A model generated the notes under the pieces. That model was not told where the DNA came from. It saw only the letters and a program-made list of their open reading frames with translations, and made no database searches. From the NCBI RefSeq assembly GCF_012328925.1, contig NZ_JAAXLS010000055.1, forward strand, positions 1-42,960: a DNA stretch of 42,960 nucleotides, in the 5' to 3' direction. Positions 15,210-22,811 of this stretch are shown in pieces. The stretch comes from Amycolatopsis acididurans (lineage in GTDB: Bacteria; Actinomycetota; Actinomycetes; Mycobacteriales; Pseudonocardiaceae). The translations under genes and the position numbers were made by a program. Each line of letters opens with the position of its first letter. Positions within the stretch are counted from its first letter, which is position 1.

Positions 15210-15684
15210 CGATGGTCGAGGGCACCGCATTGAGCGGGTACCCGGTCAGCTGCAGCAACGACCGGCCGGGCGGGTCGTAGATCGACGGGTAGGTCAGGCC
15301 GCGGTCCCGCACGAAGTCCTGCGGCGCGGACCGGTCGGTGTCGCGCACGTCGAGGCCCAGCACCTGCACCCCGGCGGCCTGGTTCTGCTGGTAGAGCTTC
15401 TCCATCTCGGGCGCCTCGGTGCGGCACGGCGGGCACCACTGGCCCCAGATGTTGAGCACCACGACCTTGCCCTTGAAGTCGGACAGCGAGATCTGCTTGC
15501 CCTCGTTCATCAGGTCCTCACCCGAGAGGTTCGGGATCGCCTTGCGGTCCGCGCCCTCGTAGGTGATGTCGGTCTTGCCACCGGGCGCGACGAACTGGAA
15601 GCTGCTGCCCTGCGACACCGCGTCCTTGCCGGTGGAGCAGCCGGCCAGCACGAGCAGCAGCACGGCCACGAGTGCGCGTTTCAT
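15115..15684 (-). CDS. resA: thioredoxin-like lipoprotein ResA/TlpA
   Basis: 189 residues. A lipoprotein signal (MKRALVAVLLLVLAGCSTG, lipobox LAGC) anchors it outside the membrane. The thioredoxin fold has the active site WGQWCPPCRTEAPEM (about residue 85) and the cis-Pro segment NAVPSTIVIDKQQRVA. It reduces the CXXCH cysteines of apocytochrome c using electrons from CcdA. The start overlaps the stop of the phosphatase gene (ATGA), so it is cotranscribed with hemL-gpm. Its 3' end overlaps a plus-strand ORF. Confidence 0.92.
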   Translation of the reverse strand: MKRALVAVLLLVLAGCSTGKDAVSQGSSFQFVAPGGKTDITYEGADRKAIPNLSGEDLMNEGKQISLSDFKGKVVVLNIWGQWCPPCRTEAPEMEKLYQQNQAAGVQVLGLDVRDTDRSAPQDFVRDRGLTYPSIYDPPGRSLLQLTGYPLNAVPSTIVIDKQQRVAAVYLRSLLAADVAPLVQKLAAE

Positions 15685-16307
15685 GCGCCCGTCACCTTCG
15701 GGTCGGTGGCGCCGGCAGGCTCGCTGTAGACGATGTCCACTAGCTCCTCGCCCTCGAACACCAGGCTGGTCAGCGACGCCAGCGAGCACTGGCGTTTGCG
15801 CGGGTCGTGCCACAGCGGCTTGCCTTCGAGGAAGCGGCGCAACGTCCAGATCGGCAGCTGGTGCGACACGCACAACGCCTCGTGCCCCTCCGCGGCGGCC
15901 CGCGCCCGGTACACGGCGCCGAGCATGCGGTGTGCGATCTCGAGGTAGGGCTCGCCCCACGAGGGCAAGAACGGGTTGCGCAGCTTCGACCAGTGCCGCG
16001 GCTGGCGCAGCGCGCCGTCGCCGACCGAGACGCGCCGGCCCTCGAAGTCGTTGTCCGCCTCGATGAGCCGCTCGTCGGTGCGCACGTCGAGGCGGTGCGC
16101 GCCGGCGATCGGTCCGGCGGTCTCCTGCGCACGCTGCAACGGCGACGCGACCACGTGCACGATGTCGTGCGCGGCCACCGATTCGGCCACGATGAGCGCC
16201 TGCCGCTGCCCGCGCTCGGACAGCCGGAAACCGGGCAGGCGACCGTAGAGGATCTTCTCCGGATTGTGGACCTCACCGTGCCGGAGCAGGTGGACGATCG
16301 TGCTCAC
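15681..16307 (-). CDS. histidine phosphatase family protein (phosphoglycerate mutase-like, Rv0525-like)
   Basis: 208 residues from GTG, overlapping the hemL stop (GTGA). The catalytic RHG motif is at residues 9-11 (HLLRHGEVHNPEKILYG); the second His is in CVSHQLPIWTLRRFL. The family includes phosphoglycerate mutases and assorted phosphatases. True glycolytic mutases are longer, so a phosphatase of unknown substrate is more likely. Its conserved place between hemL and resA in actinobacteria hints at a role near heme or cytochrome biogenesis, but nothing in the sequence shows this. Confidence 0.85.
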   Translation of the reverse strand: MSTIVHLLRHGEVHNPEKILYGRLPGFRLSERGQRQALIVAESVAAHDIVHVVASPLQRAQETAGPIAGAHRLDVRTDERLIEADNDFEGRRVSVGDGALRQPRHWSKLRNPFLPSWGEPYLEIAHRMLGAVYRARAAAEGHEALCVSHQLPIWTLRRFLEGKPLWHDPRKRQCSLASLTSLVFEGEELVDIVYSEPAGATDPKVTGA

Positions 16308-17605
16308 TGCTGCGCCTCCGCCGCCGCGGCGGCCGCGACGGGCAGTGCGGCTTCGATCACCTCGAACGCGGCGTCGTCCATCGCGGCGTTGACGAACCAC
16401 GCCTCGAACGGGCTCGGTGGGCCGTAGACGCCGCGGTCGAGCAGCGCGTGGAAGAAGGCCGGGAAACGCCAGGTCTCCGTGGCCGCCGCGTCCTGGTAGT
16501 TGCGCACCGGGCGGTCGGTGAAGAACACGCTGAGCAGGTTGCCCGCGTACGCGACCTGGTGCGCCACGCCCACCGCGGTCAGCGCCTCGGTGAACAGGGC
16601 GCCCAGCCGCTGGGAGTTCGCGTCGAGCGCGCGGTAGACGTCGTCGCCCGCGGCGCGCAGCGAGGCCAGGCCCGCCGCGACGGCGACGGGGTTCCCCGAC
16701 AGGGTGCCCGCCTGGTAGACGGGACCGCCCGGGGCGAGTTTGGCCATCACGTCGGCGCGCCCGCCGAAGGCCGCGGCGGGCAGGCCGCCGGACATCACCT
16801 TGCCGAAGGTGTAGAGGTCGCCGGGGACGCCTTCGATGCCGAACCAGCCCGAGCGCGACACACGGAAGCCGGTCATCACCTCGTCCATGATCAGCAGCGC
16901 GCCGTGCTCGTGGGCGAGTTGCAACAGCTGCGCGTTGAAGTCGCCGACCGGGGCCACCGCGCCCATGTTGCCGGCGGCAGCCTCGGTGATGATCGCGGCG
17001 ATGCTGTCCTGATTGTCCATAAAGGACTTGCGAACGGCTTCGATGTCGTTGTACGGCAGGACGATCGTGTCGGCGGCCTGCGCTCCGGTGACGCCCGGCG
17101 AGGTGGGCAGGCCGAGCGTGGCGACCCCGGAGCCTGCCTGCGCGAGCAGCGCGTCGACGTGCCCGTGGTAGCAGCCGGCGAACTTGATGATCTTGCTGCG
17201 GCCGGTGAATCCCCTGGCGAGCCGGATCGCGCTCATCGTCGCCTCGGTGCCCGAGTTGACCAGCCGGACCTGCCGCACCGGATCGACGCGGGAGATGATC
17301 TCCTCGGCGAGTTCGACCTCACCCGTGGTCGGGGTGCCGAACGAGAGTCCGCTACCCGCGGCGGCGCGGACCGCGGCGACCACGTCGGGGTGGGCGTGCC
17401 CGAGGATCATCGGGCCCCAGGAGGAGACCAGGTCGACGTAGCGGTTGCCGTCGATGTCCCACAGATAGGGGCCCTCGCCGCGGACCATGAAGCGGGGCGT
17501 GCCGCCCACCGAGTTGAACGCTCGCACCGGCGAGTTCACCCCACCGGGCGTCGCGGTTGCTGCCCGTTCGAACCATGCCTTGGACTGATCGACTCCGTGC
17601 GTCAC
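16304..17605 (-). CDS. hemL: glutamate-1-semialdehyde 2,1-aminomutase HemL
   Basis: 433 residues from GTG. This PLP enzyme converts glutamate-1-semialdehyde, made by HemA, into 5-aminolevulinate. The PLP lysine is in YTFGKVMSGGLPAAAFGG (about residue 267). Other family marks are PGGVNSPVRAF at the N-terminus, NSGTEATMSAIRLARG and MDEVMTGFR. It opens the overlapping operon hemL-phosphatase-resA. A small dyad lies just before the start. Confidence 0.96.
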   Translation of the reverse strand: MTHGVDQSKAWFERAATATPGGVNSPVRAFNSVGGTPRFMVRGEGPYLWDIDGNRYVDLVSSWGPMILGHAHPDVVAAVRAAAGSGLSFGTPTTGEVELAEEIISRVDPVRQVRLVNSGTEATMSAIRLARGFTGRSKIIKFAGCYHGHVDALLAQAGSGVATLGLPTSPGVTGAQAADTIVLPYNDIEAVRKSFMDNQDSIAAIITEAAAGNMGAVAPVGDFNAQLLQLAHEHGALLIMDEVMTGFRVSRSGWFGIEGVPGDLYTFGKVMSGGLPAAAFGGRADVMAKLAPGGPVYQAGTLSGNPVAVAAGLASLRAAGDDVYRALDANSQRLGALFTEALTAVGVAHQVAYAGNLLSVFFTDRPVRNYQDAAATETWRFPAFFHALLDRGVYGPPSPFEAWFVNAAMDDAAFEVIEAALPVAAAAAAEAQQ

Positions 17606-17608
17606 GAG

Positions 17609-17621
17609 TGCCAGTCTGGCA
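17609..17621. promoter_or_regulatory. dyad TGCCAGTCTGGCA before hemL
   Basis: Perfect 6-1-6 palindrome beginning four bases upstream of the hemL GTG, overlapping CAGACT (minus strand, 17618-17613), which is at the right distance for a -10 of a leaderless transcript. Possible operator; no regulator can be named. Confidence 0.35.
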
Positions 17622-17702
17622 GTGTCTTGCGGGACACCCGCACCCGGTGGGCATCGACGGGCGGCTTCGCGATGGTGTCTCGTCGATGCCTCCGATGAGG
17701 GG

Positions 17703-18047
17703 TCAGGCCTCGTTCAGGTGGGCCACGTAATCCTCGATGGTGCCCTCGGGCTCGGCGTCACGACGCTTGCGGCGATGCTTGGCGCGAACCGCGAGCAGCA
17801 CCTCGCGCACGGCGTCGACCAGCAGAATCGCGGTGAGCGTGCCCAGCCCGATCGCGCCGGCCATCCAGCTGCCCAGGTACCGGGTGGACGTCAGCACGGT
17901 GCCGTCGGTGAGGTTGACCGTGAGCGTTTTCACGCCCGAGTCCCAGAACCGGAAGGCGGCCCAGAGCGCGACGGCGGCCAGGACGACCTCGCCCAGCGCG
18001 ACCAGCGCGCGCCACGGCCGGTGCAGCTTGGGGGGTTCGTCGTTCAC
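17703..18047 (-). CDS. small membrane protein, unknown function
   Basis: 114 residues from GTG with two membrane helices (about residues 14-33 and 60-85). Between them is an external strand region (LTVNLTDGTVLTSTRYL). A strongly basic stretch (RAKHRRKRRD) and an acidic C-terminus follow. No family recognised. It follows the DUF3093-like gene by 13 bases, so it is the last gene of a three-gene membrane protein cluster downstream of hemB. Confidence 0.65.
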   Translation of the reverse strand: MNDEPPKLHRPWRALVALGEVVLAAVALWAAFRFWDSGVKTLTVNLTDGTVLTSTRYLGSWMAGAIGLGTLTAILLVDAVREVLLAVRAKHRRKRRDAEPEGTIEDYVAHLNEA

Positions 18048-18060
18048 GGTGACCAGGTTC

Positions 18061-18480
18061 TCACGTTCCGCTCAAGGCGGTGCGCAGAGCCTCCACGTCC
18101 TTCGCCCACGCCAGCACCACGGTGTCGTCGTCGAGCCGGATCGGCAGCTCGTCGTACTTGCGCGGGGTGCTCCAGCCGCCGCCGAGCACCCGCGCACCAG
18201 TCGGCGCGCCCACGTCGTCGACCTGGGTGATCTTGCTGAGCGGGACCGATTCGCGGCCTTCCCACAGTTCGGTCGAGGTGACCTTCACGGTGAGGAAGCG
18301 ACGGCGGGCATAGATCCACGGCGCGGTGATGACGGCGAGGCCGAGGCCCACCAGGATCCAGGCGACGGTGTGCGTGGCGCCGGTGACGAGTTCGGCGAGG
18401 TACCCGAGGACGGCGAACAGCGGTCCGTAGAGCAGCGCGGTCCACGTCGCGCCGCGCTCGAGGTACCGGATCTCGCTCAT
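18061..18480 (-). CDS. membrane protein with PH-like tail (DUF3093-like)
   Basis: 139 residues. Two adjacent helices (about residues 14-55) are followed by a 75-residue beta-rich cytoplasmic domain (TVKVTSTELWEG...VPLSKITQVDDV...IRLDDDTVVLAWAKDVEALRTAL). The strand pattern resembles DUF3093/bacterial PH-type domains, but I am not certain of the family. The start overlaps the stop of the upstream gene (ATGA). Function unknown. Confidence 0.65.
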   Translation of the reverse strand: MSEIRYLERGATWTALLYGPLFAVLGYLAELVTGATHTVAWILVGLGLAVITAPWIYARRRFLTVKVTSTELWEGRESVPLSKITQVDDVGAPTGARVLGGGWSTPRKYDELPIRLDDDTVVLAWAKDVEALRTALSGT

Positions 18481-18998
18481 CGGCCCGTACGGGTGACCTT
18501 CGGGAAGTACGGGCCGACCTTCGGCAGGTACATCAGCAGCAGCGCGACCAGGCCGATCAGGGTCGCGGTCAGTGTGACGATGCTCGCGAACTGCAGGAGC
18601 AGCTGGAACAGCAGGGTGATGACCATGAGCACGGTGAGGACCGTGCGTGCCGAGCGGGTGCCCTGACGGGCCTTCCACGCGAACAGGGTGTAGAGCGCCG
18701 CGAACGAGACCGCGCCCACCAGCAGGACGGCGAGCAGGACCGTGGTGCCGGAGCGGATCTGGTCGGCGGTGACGTTCTTGTTCGTGTTGTTGCTGACCAG
18801 CTGGTCGATGAGCACGTTCTTGGCGAAGAACATGATCGCGTAGCCGATGACGAACACGACACCGGAGACGACCCACAGCCAGAACGAGACCTCCACCGGT
18901 TTCGGCGGCTTGACGGGCGTCTGCTCACCTTCGATGCTCGGCGCGGGCGGCAGGCCCTGCGCGCGACGCTCGTCGTCGGTTTCGTTCGGTTCGGTCAC
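18477..18998 (-). CDS. four-helix membrane protein with acidic N-terminus
   Basis: 173 residues from GTG. An acidic, Pro-rich N-terminus of about 35 residues precedes four hydrophobic segments (about 37-60, 84-107, 117-137, 138-160). No family recognised; it sits where mycobacteria carry membrane proteins Rv0513/Rv0514 next to hemB. A TATTCT -10 lies seven bases before the GTG, so it likely starts its own leaderless transcript rather than depending on hemB. Confidence 0.65.
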   Translation of the reverse strand: MTEPNETDDERRAQGLPPAPSIEGEQTPVKPPKPVEVSFWLWVVSGVVFVIGYAIMFFAKNVLIDQLVSNNTNKNVTADQIRSGTTVLLAVLLVGAVSFAALYTLFAWKARQGTRSARTVLTVLMVITLLFQLLLQFASIVTLTATLIGLVALLLMYLPKVGPYFPKVTRTGR

Positions 18999-19005
18999 GC
19001 CCAGG

Positions 19006-19011
19006 AGAATA
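19006..19011 (-). promoter_or_regulatory. putative -10 TATTCT of a leaderless mRNA
   Basis: TATTCT on the minus strand ends seven bases before the GTG at 18998: the same hexamer, spacing and start codon as at menB. Confidence 0.45.
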
Positions 19012-19061
19012 CTGCGCCGGGAACCGGCTCCGTTGAGGGCGGCGGTGGGCAGGCGGGACAG

Positions 19062-20033
19062 CTAGTCCAGCCAAGCCGCCGCTTCGGTGGCCCAGTACGT
19101 GAGGATCATGTCGGCGCCCGCGCGGCGGATCGAGGTGAGCACCTCCAGGATCGTGCGTTCACGATCGAGCCAGCCGTTCGCGGCGGCGGCCTCGACCATC
19201 GCGTACTCACCGGAGATGTTGTACGCGGCGACCGGGACCGGGGACGCTTCGGCGGCCGCGCGCAGCACGTCGAGGTAGGCGAGCGCCGGTTTGACCATGA
19301 TCGCGTCGGCACCCTCGGCGATGTCCAGTTCGATCTCGTGGAGCGCTTCGCGCGCGTTGCCCGCGTCCTGCTGGTAGGTCTTGCGGTCGCCCTTGAGCTG
19401 CGAATCGACGGCCTCGCGGAAGGGGCCGTAGAAGGCGCTGGCGTACTTGGCCGAGTAGGCGAGGATGCTGACGTTCTGGTGCCCGGCCTCGTCCAGCGCG
19501 CGGCGGATGACGCCGACCTGGCCGTCCATCATGCCGCTCGGCCCGAGCATGTGCGCGCCGGCGTCGGCCTGCGCGACGGCCATTTTCGCGTACACGTCCA
19601 GCGTCGCGTCGTTGTCGACTTCGCCCGCGGCGTTGAGCACTCCGCAGTGGCCGTGATCGGTGAACTCGTCGAGGCACGTGTCGGCCATGATCACGGTGTC
19701 GTCGCCGAGCTCGGCGCGCAGGTCGCGGAGGGCGACGTTGAGGATGCCGTTCTCGTCCGTCGCGCCGCAGCCGAGTGGGTCGTGCTCACGCGGGATGCCG
19801 AACAGCATGAGCCCGCCGACACCGGCGCGGACCGCGTCGACGGCCGCCTTGCGCAGCGACTCGCGGGTGTGCTGCACGACGCCCGGCATGCTGGAGATCG
19901 GCCGCGGCGCCTCGATGCCCTCCGCGACGAACATGGGCAAGATCAGCTGGCGCGGCCGGAGCGTGGTCTCACTGACGAGCCGCCGGAGAGCGGCGGTGGA
20001 ACGCAGCCGACGGGGGCGATGCTCAGGAAACAC
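19062..20033 (-). CDS. hemB: delta-aminolevulinic acid dehydratase (porphobilinogen synthase) HemB
   Basis: 323 residues from GTG. HemB condenses two 5-aminolevulinates into porphobilinogen. Active-site parts are visible: the metal-site segment MADTCLDEFTDHGHCG (about residues 118-133), the first Schiff-base Lys in YSAKYASAFYGPFREA (about 197) and the second in IMVKPALAYLD (about 250). The cysteines in the metal segment suggest a zinc-type enzyme. TACCGT lies seven bases before the GTG, suggesting a leaderless transcript. In M. tuberculosis it directly follows hemD; here 5.5 kb separates them. Confidence 0.95.
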   Translation of the reverse strand: MFPEHRPRRLRSTAALRRLVSETTLRPRQLILPMFVAEGIEAPRPISSMPGVVQHTRESLRKAAVDAVRAGVGGLMLFGIPREHDPLGCGATDENGILNVALRDLRAELGDDTVIMADTCLDEFTDHGHCGVLNAAGEVDNDATLDVYAKMAVAQADAGAHMLGPSGMMDGQVGVIRRALDEAGHQNVSILAYSAKYASAFYGPFREAVDSQLKGDRKTYQQDAGNAREALHEIELDIAEGADAIMVKPALAYLDVLRAAAEASPVPVAAYNISGEYAMVEAAAANGWLDRERTILEVLTSIRRAGADMILTYWATEAAAWLD

Positions 20034-20040
20034 CTCGCCG

Positions 20041-20046
20041 ACGGTA
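20041..20046 (-). promoter_or_regulatory. putative -10 TACCGT of hemB
   Basis: Minus-strand TACCGT exactly seven bases upstream of the hemB GTG, consistent with a leaderless start. No clear -35. Confidence 0.35.
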
Positions 20047-20072
20047 CTCCCGTGCGAAGGGGCGCTCGCGGC

Positions 20073-20288
20073 CTACTCCAGGACGGCCAGCAGCGCGTCC
20101 GCCTGCACCACATCACCTTCACGCACCGCGACGGAGGTCACCAGCCCGTCCGCCTCGGCCAGCACGGGAATCTCCATTTTCATGGACTCCAGCAGCACGA
20201 CCACGTCACCCGCGGTCAGCCGCTGCCCCACGCGGACGAGCACCTCCAGCACGTTCGCGACGATCTCCGCCCGGACTTCTTCCGCCAT
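20073..20288 (-). CDS. stand-alone biotin (biotinyl/lipoyl) carrier protein
   Basis: 71 residues from ATG, a single biotinyl domain with the biotin-accepting lysine in LLESMKMEIPVLAE (about residue 37) and the usual VREGDVVQADALLAVLE ending. Such free carriers, like the 71-residue mycobacterial TB7.3, serve acyl-CoA carboxylases. Carboxybiotin would be passed to a carboxyltransferase such as the one encoded at 21197. No biotin carboxylase gene is in the window, so that subunit must be supplied elsewhere. Eleven bases downstream of rmlA, probably the same transcript. Confidence 0.88.
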   Translation of the reverse strand: MAEEVRAEIVANVLEVLVRVGQRLTAGDVVVLLESMKMEIPVLAEADGLVTSVAVREGDVVQADALLAVLE

Positions 20289-20299
20289 CGCGACCACGC

Positions 20300-21178
20300 T
20301 CACCGCGGCCGGGCGGCGTGGGCGAGTTCCATGACGTATCGCCCGTAACCCGAGCCGGCCATGTGGCTGCCCAGCTGGTGGCATCGGTCGGCGTCGATCC
20401 GACCGCTGTGCAACGCGATCTCCTCCAGGCACGCGATGTGAATTCCCTGGCGCTCCTCCAGGGTTCGCACGTAATGGCCCGCTTCCAGCAACGACTCGTG
20501 CGTACCGGCGTCGAGCCAGGCGAAGCCGCGGCCGAGATTGACGACCTTCGCGCGCCCGCGCTGAAGGTAGGTGTCGTTCACGTCCGTGATCTCCAGCTCA
20601 CCGCGACGGGAGGGCCGCAACCGCCGGGCGATCGAGACGACGTCGTTGTCGTAGAAGTAGAGCCCCGTGACCGCCAGGTTGCTCCGCGGCCGTGCCGGTT
20701 TCTCCTCGAGCGAGAGCAGCACACCGTCCTCGTCGACCTCGGCGATTCCGTAGCGCTCGGGATCCCGCACGGGATACGCGAACAGCACGCAGCCTTTAAG
20801 GTCGTCGGCATTGGTCCGGAGCAGCCGCGAGAAACCGGGCCCATGGAAGATGTTGTCCCCGAGGATCAGCGCGACCGAATCGTCTCCGACATGGTCGGCG
20901 CCGATGATGAAGGCTTCGGCGATCCCGTTCGGGTTCTCCTGCTCGGCGTAGGTCAGCCGCAGTCCCCACCTGGAGCCGTCGCCGAGAAGGCGTTCGAAGT
21001 ACGGGCGATCCACCGGAGTGGTGATGATGAGGATCTCGTTGATCGCCGCCAACATCAGCACGGACAACGGGTAGTAGATCATCGGTTTGTCGTATACCGG
21101 AATCAGCTGTTTCGAGACCCCCAGCGTCACCGGGCGCAGCCGGCTTCCGCTCCCGCCCGCGAGAACGATTCCCTTCAC
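20300..21178 (-). CDS. rmlA: glucose-1-phosphate thymidylyltransferase RmlA
   Basis: 292 residues from GTG. It makes dTDP-glucose from glucose-1-phosphate and dTTP, the first step to dTDP-rhamnose and many deoxysugars. The nucleotide-binding LAGGSGSRLRPVTLGVSKQL at residues 6-25, VYDKPMIYYPLSVLML, LGDNIFHGPG and the sugar-site WLDAGTHESLLEA are all present. Full length. It lies between a carboxyltransferase gene and a biotin carrier gene, with no rmlB, C or D here, an unexpected mixture. It could supply a natural-product deoxysugar or be a second copy. Confidence 0.93.
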   Translation of the reverse strand: MKGIVLAGGSGSRLRPVTLGVSKQLIPVYDKPMIYYPLSVLMLAAINEILIITTPVDRPYFERLLGDGSRWGLRLTYAEQENPNGIAEAFIIGADHVGDDSVALILGDNIFHGPGFSRLLRTNADDLKGCVLFAYPVRDPERYGIAEVDEDGVLLSLEEKPARPRSNLAVTGLYFYDNDVVSIARRLRPSRRGELEITDVNDTYLQRGRAKVVNLGRGFAWLDAGTHESLLEAGHYVRTLEERQGIHIACLEEIALHSGRIDADRCHQLGSHMAGSGYGRYVMELAHAARPR

Positions 21179-21196
21179 AATGAGCCTCCACTGGCG

Positions 21197-22621
21197 TTAG
21201 AGCGGAATGTTTCCGTGGTTGCCGCGAACGAGCGGGGCAGCGGCGATCGTCTCCGCGAGAATGCGGCGGGTGTCCTTCGGATCGGCGACTTCGTCGACCA
21301 CGCCGAGTTCGATGGCGCGATCGAGGCCGCCCGCCAGCTCCCGGTGCTCGACCACCAGCCGGGCCTCGAGCGCGGCACGCTCGTCTTCGGTGACCGCGGC
21401 GAGCTTCTTGCGGTGCAGGATCCGGACCGCCGCCTTGGGCCCCATGACGGCGAGTTCCGCATCGGGCCAGGCGAAGACTGCGGTGGCACCGAGGCAGCGC
21501 CCGTTCATCGCGATGTACGCCCCGCCGTAGGACTTGCGCAGAACCAGCGTGACGCGCGGTACGACGGCTTCGGCGAACGCGTGGAGCAACTTCGCGCCGC
21601 GGCGCACCACGCCTTCCCATTCCTGTCCCACGCCGGGCAGATATCCGGGCACGTCGACCAGCACCACCAGCGGGACGCCCAGGCAGTCGCACATCCGCAC
21701 GAACCGCGAAGCCTTCTCGGCGGACAGCGAATCGAGGCACCCGCCCTTCCGCAGAGGGTTGTTGGCGAGGACGCCCACAGCGCGGCCGCCGAGACGGCCC
21801 AGCCCGACGACCATGTTCGGCGCCCATTTCGGCTGGAGTTCCTCGAACTGGCCGGGGTCGAGAATGCCCGACACCACGGGTTTGACGTCGTACGCCCGCT
21901 GCGGCTGGTCGGGCAGCAACGCCCGCAGGTCGCGACGCTCCTGCACCGATCCGGGATCGAAAAGCCCAGGCCTGACAAGGAAACCGGTGACGCGGCGGGC
22001 CCGCTGGTACGCGTCCTGCTCGGATGACGCGACGATGTGGACGACCCCCGACTTGCGGGTGTGCGCTTCGGCGCCGCCCAGCCCTTCGGCATCGATCTGC
22101 TCGCCGGTGACCGAGCGCACGACGTCCGGTCCGGTGACGAACACGCGCCCCGCCGGCGCCATTATCACGATGTCGGTCAGCGCGGGACCGTAAGCCCCGC
22201 CGCCGGCGGCGGGCCCCAGCACGACCGAGATCTGCGGCACCCGCCCGGAGGCCCGGACCATCGCGGCGAACACCTTGCCGACCGCGTCCAGCGCGGCGAC
22301 CCCCTCGGCGATATTGGCTCCGCCGGAATGCCAAAGACCGAGAACGGGACAACGTTCCCGGATCGCCGTGTCGATCGCTTCCGCCATCCGCGCGCAACCG
22401 TCGACGCCCATCGCTCCGCCCATTCGCGCGACGTCCGTGCAATAGACGATGACGGGAATTCCGTCGAGTCGTCCGCGGAATGTGCCGATACCGCTGTCAT
22501 CAGCGGGATGCAGCGGCGATGACGTGCCTGCGTCCAGCAAAGCGGCGGCCCGCTCCGCGGGACGGACCCCGGTACGCCCGGACGGGAAATCGCCTTTCGC
22601 GGCAATAGCATGCTGAACCAC
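21197..22621 (-). CDS. acyl-CoA carboxylase carboxyltransferase (beta) subunit
   Basis: 474 residues of the crotonase-type carboxyltransferase family (PccB/AccD). Both halves show their acyl-CoA and biotin oxyanion sites: LGPAAGGGAYGPALTDIVIM in the N-terminal half and RKSYGGAYIAMNGRCLGA in the C-terminal half, with VDVPGYLPGVGQEWEGVVRRG between them. It transfers CO2 from carboxybiotin to an acyl-CoA. Substrate (acetyl-, propionyl- or a longer acyl-CoA) cannot be read from sequence. It is about 40-60 residues shorter than typical PccB, mostly at the N-terminus. It heads a likely operon with rmlA and the biotin carrier; TAGGCT sits seven bases before the GTG. Confidence 0.88.
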   Translation of the reverse strand: MVQHAIAAKGDFPSGRTGVRPAERAAALLDAGTSSPLHPADDSGIGTFRGRLDGIPVIVYCTDVARMGGAMGVDGCARMAEAIDTAIRERCPVLGLWHSGGANIAEGVAALDAVGKVFAAMVRASGRVPQISVVLGPAAGGGAYGPALTDIVIMAPAGRVFVTGPDVVRSVTGEQIDAEGLGGAEAHTRKSGVVHIVASSEQDAYQRARRVTGFLVRPGLFDPGSVQERRDLRALLPDQPQRAYDVKPVVSGILDPGQFEELQPKWAPNMVVGLGRLGGRAVGVLANNPLRKGGCLDSLSAEKASRFVRMCDCLGVPLVVLVDVPGYLPGVGQEWEGVVRRGAKLLHAFAEAVVPRVTLVLRKSYGGAYIAMNGRCLGATAVFAWPDAELAVMGPKAAVRILHRKKLAAVTEDERAALEARLVVEHRELAGGLDRAIELGVVDEVADPKDTRRILAETIAAAPLVRGNHGNIPL

Positions 22622-22628
22622 GAATAGC

Positions 22629-22634
22629 AGCCTA
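22629..22634 (-). promoter_or_regulatory. putative -10 TAGGCT of the carboxyltransferase operon
   Basis: Minus-strand TAGGCT ends seven bases before the GTG at 22621; leaderless geometry. The surrounding 100 bases are visibly richer in A and T than the genes. Confidence 0.35.
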
Positions 22635-22729
22635 ATAACCGTGAGCGAAATGCCGAGAAGCTGAATTCAGGCAAGAAAAAGCGTGCCGGTCCGGGCGAAG
22701 GCGCACAAGCGTTCATTTCCACCGGGTTC

Positions 22730-22758
22730 TTGCGGCCCCCGACCCGCATCGTTAGCCT
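22730..22758 (+). promoter_or_regulatory. promoter of the rhamnosidase gene
   Basis: TTGCGG (22730-22735), a 17-base spacer and TAGCCT (22753-22758) form a good vegetative-type promoter about 50 bases before the ATG. It diverges from the carboxyltransferase promoter across a 190-base gap. Confidence 0.5.
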
Positions 22759-22811
22759 CGACGCAGGGTTTCAGTGAACAGCACTTGCGTTCCAAAATTA
22801 CCGGAGGGTCC

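Noticed and set aside
17010..17025. DnaA-like TTGTCCATA inside hemL
   Set aside because: One mismatch, single copy and within a conserved coding region.
17560..17575. GTTCGAACC resembling a tRNA T-arm
   Set aside because: It encodes the conserved HemL N-terminus, and no acceptor or anticodon stems surround it.
20318..22027. 569-residue plus-strand frame opposite rmlA and the carboxyltransferase gene
   Set aside because: Shadow of two recognised genes with no domain or ribosome site.
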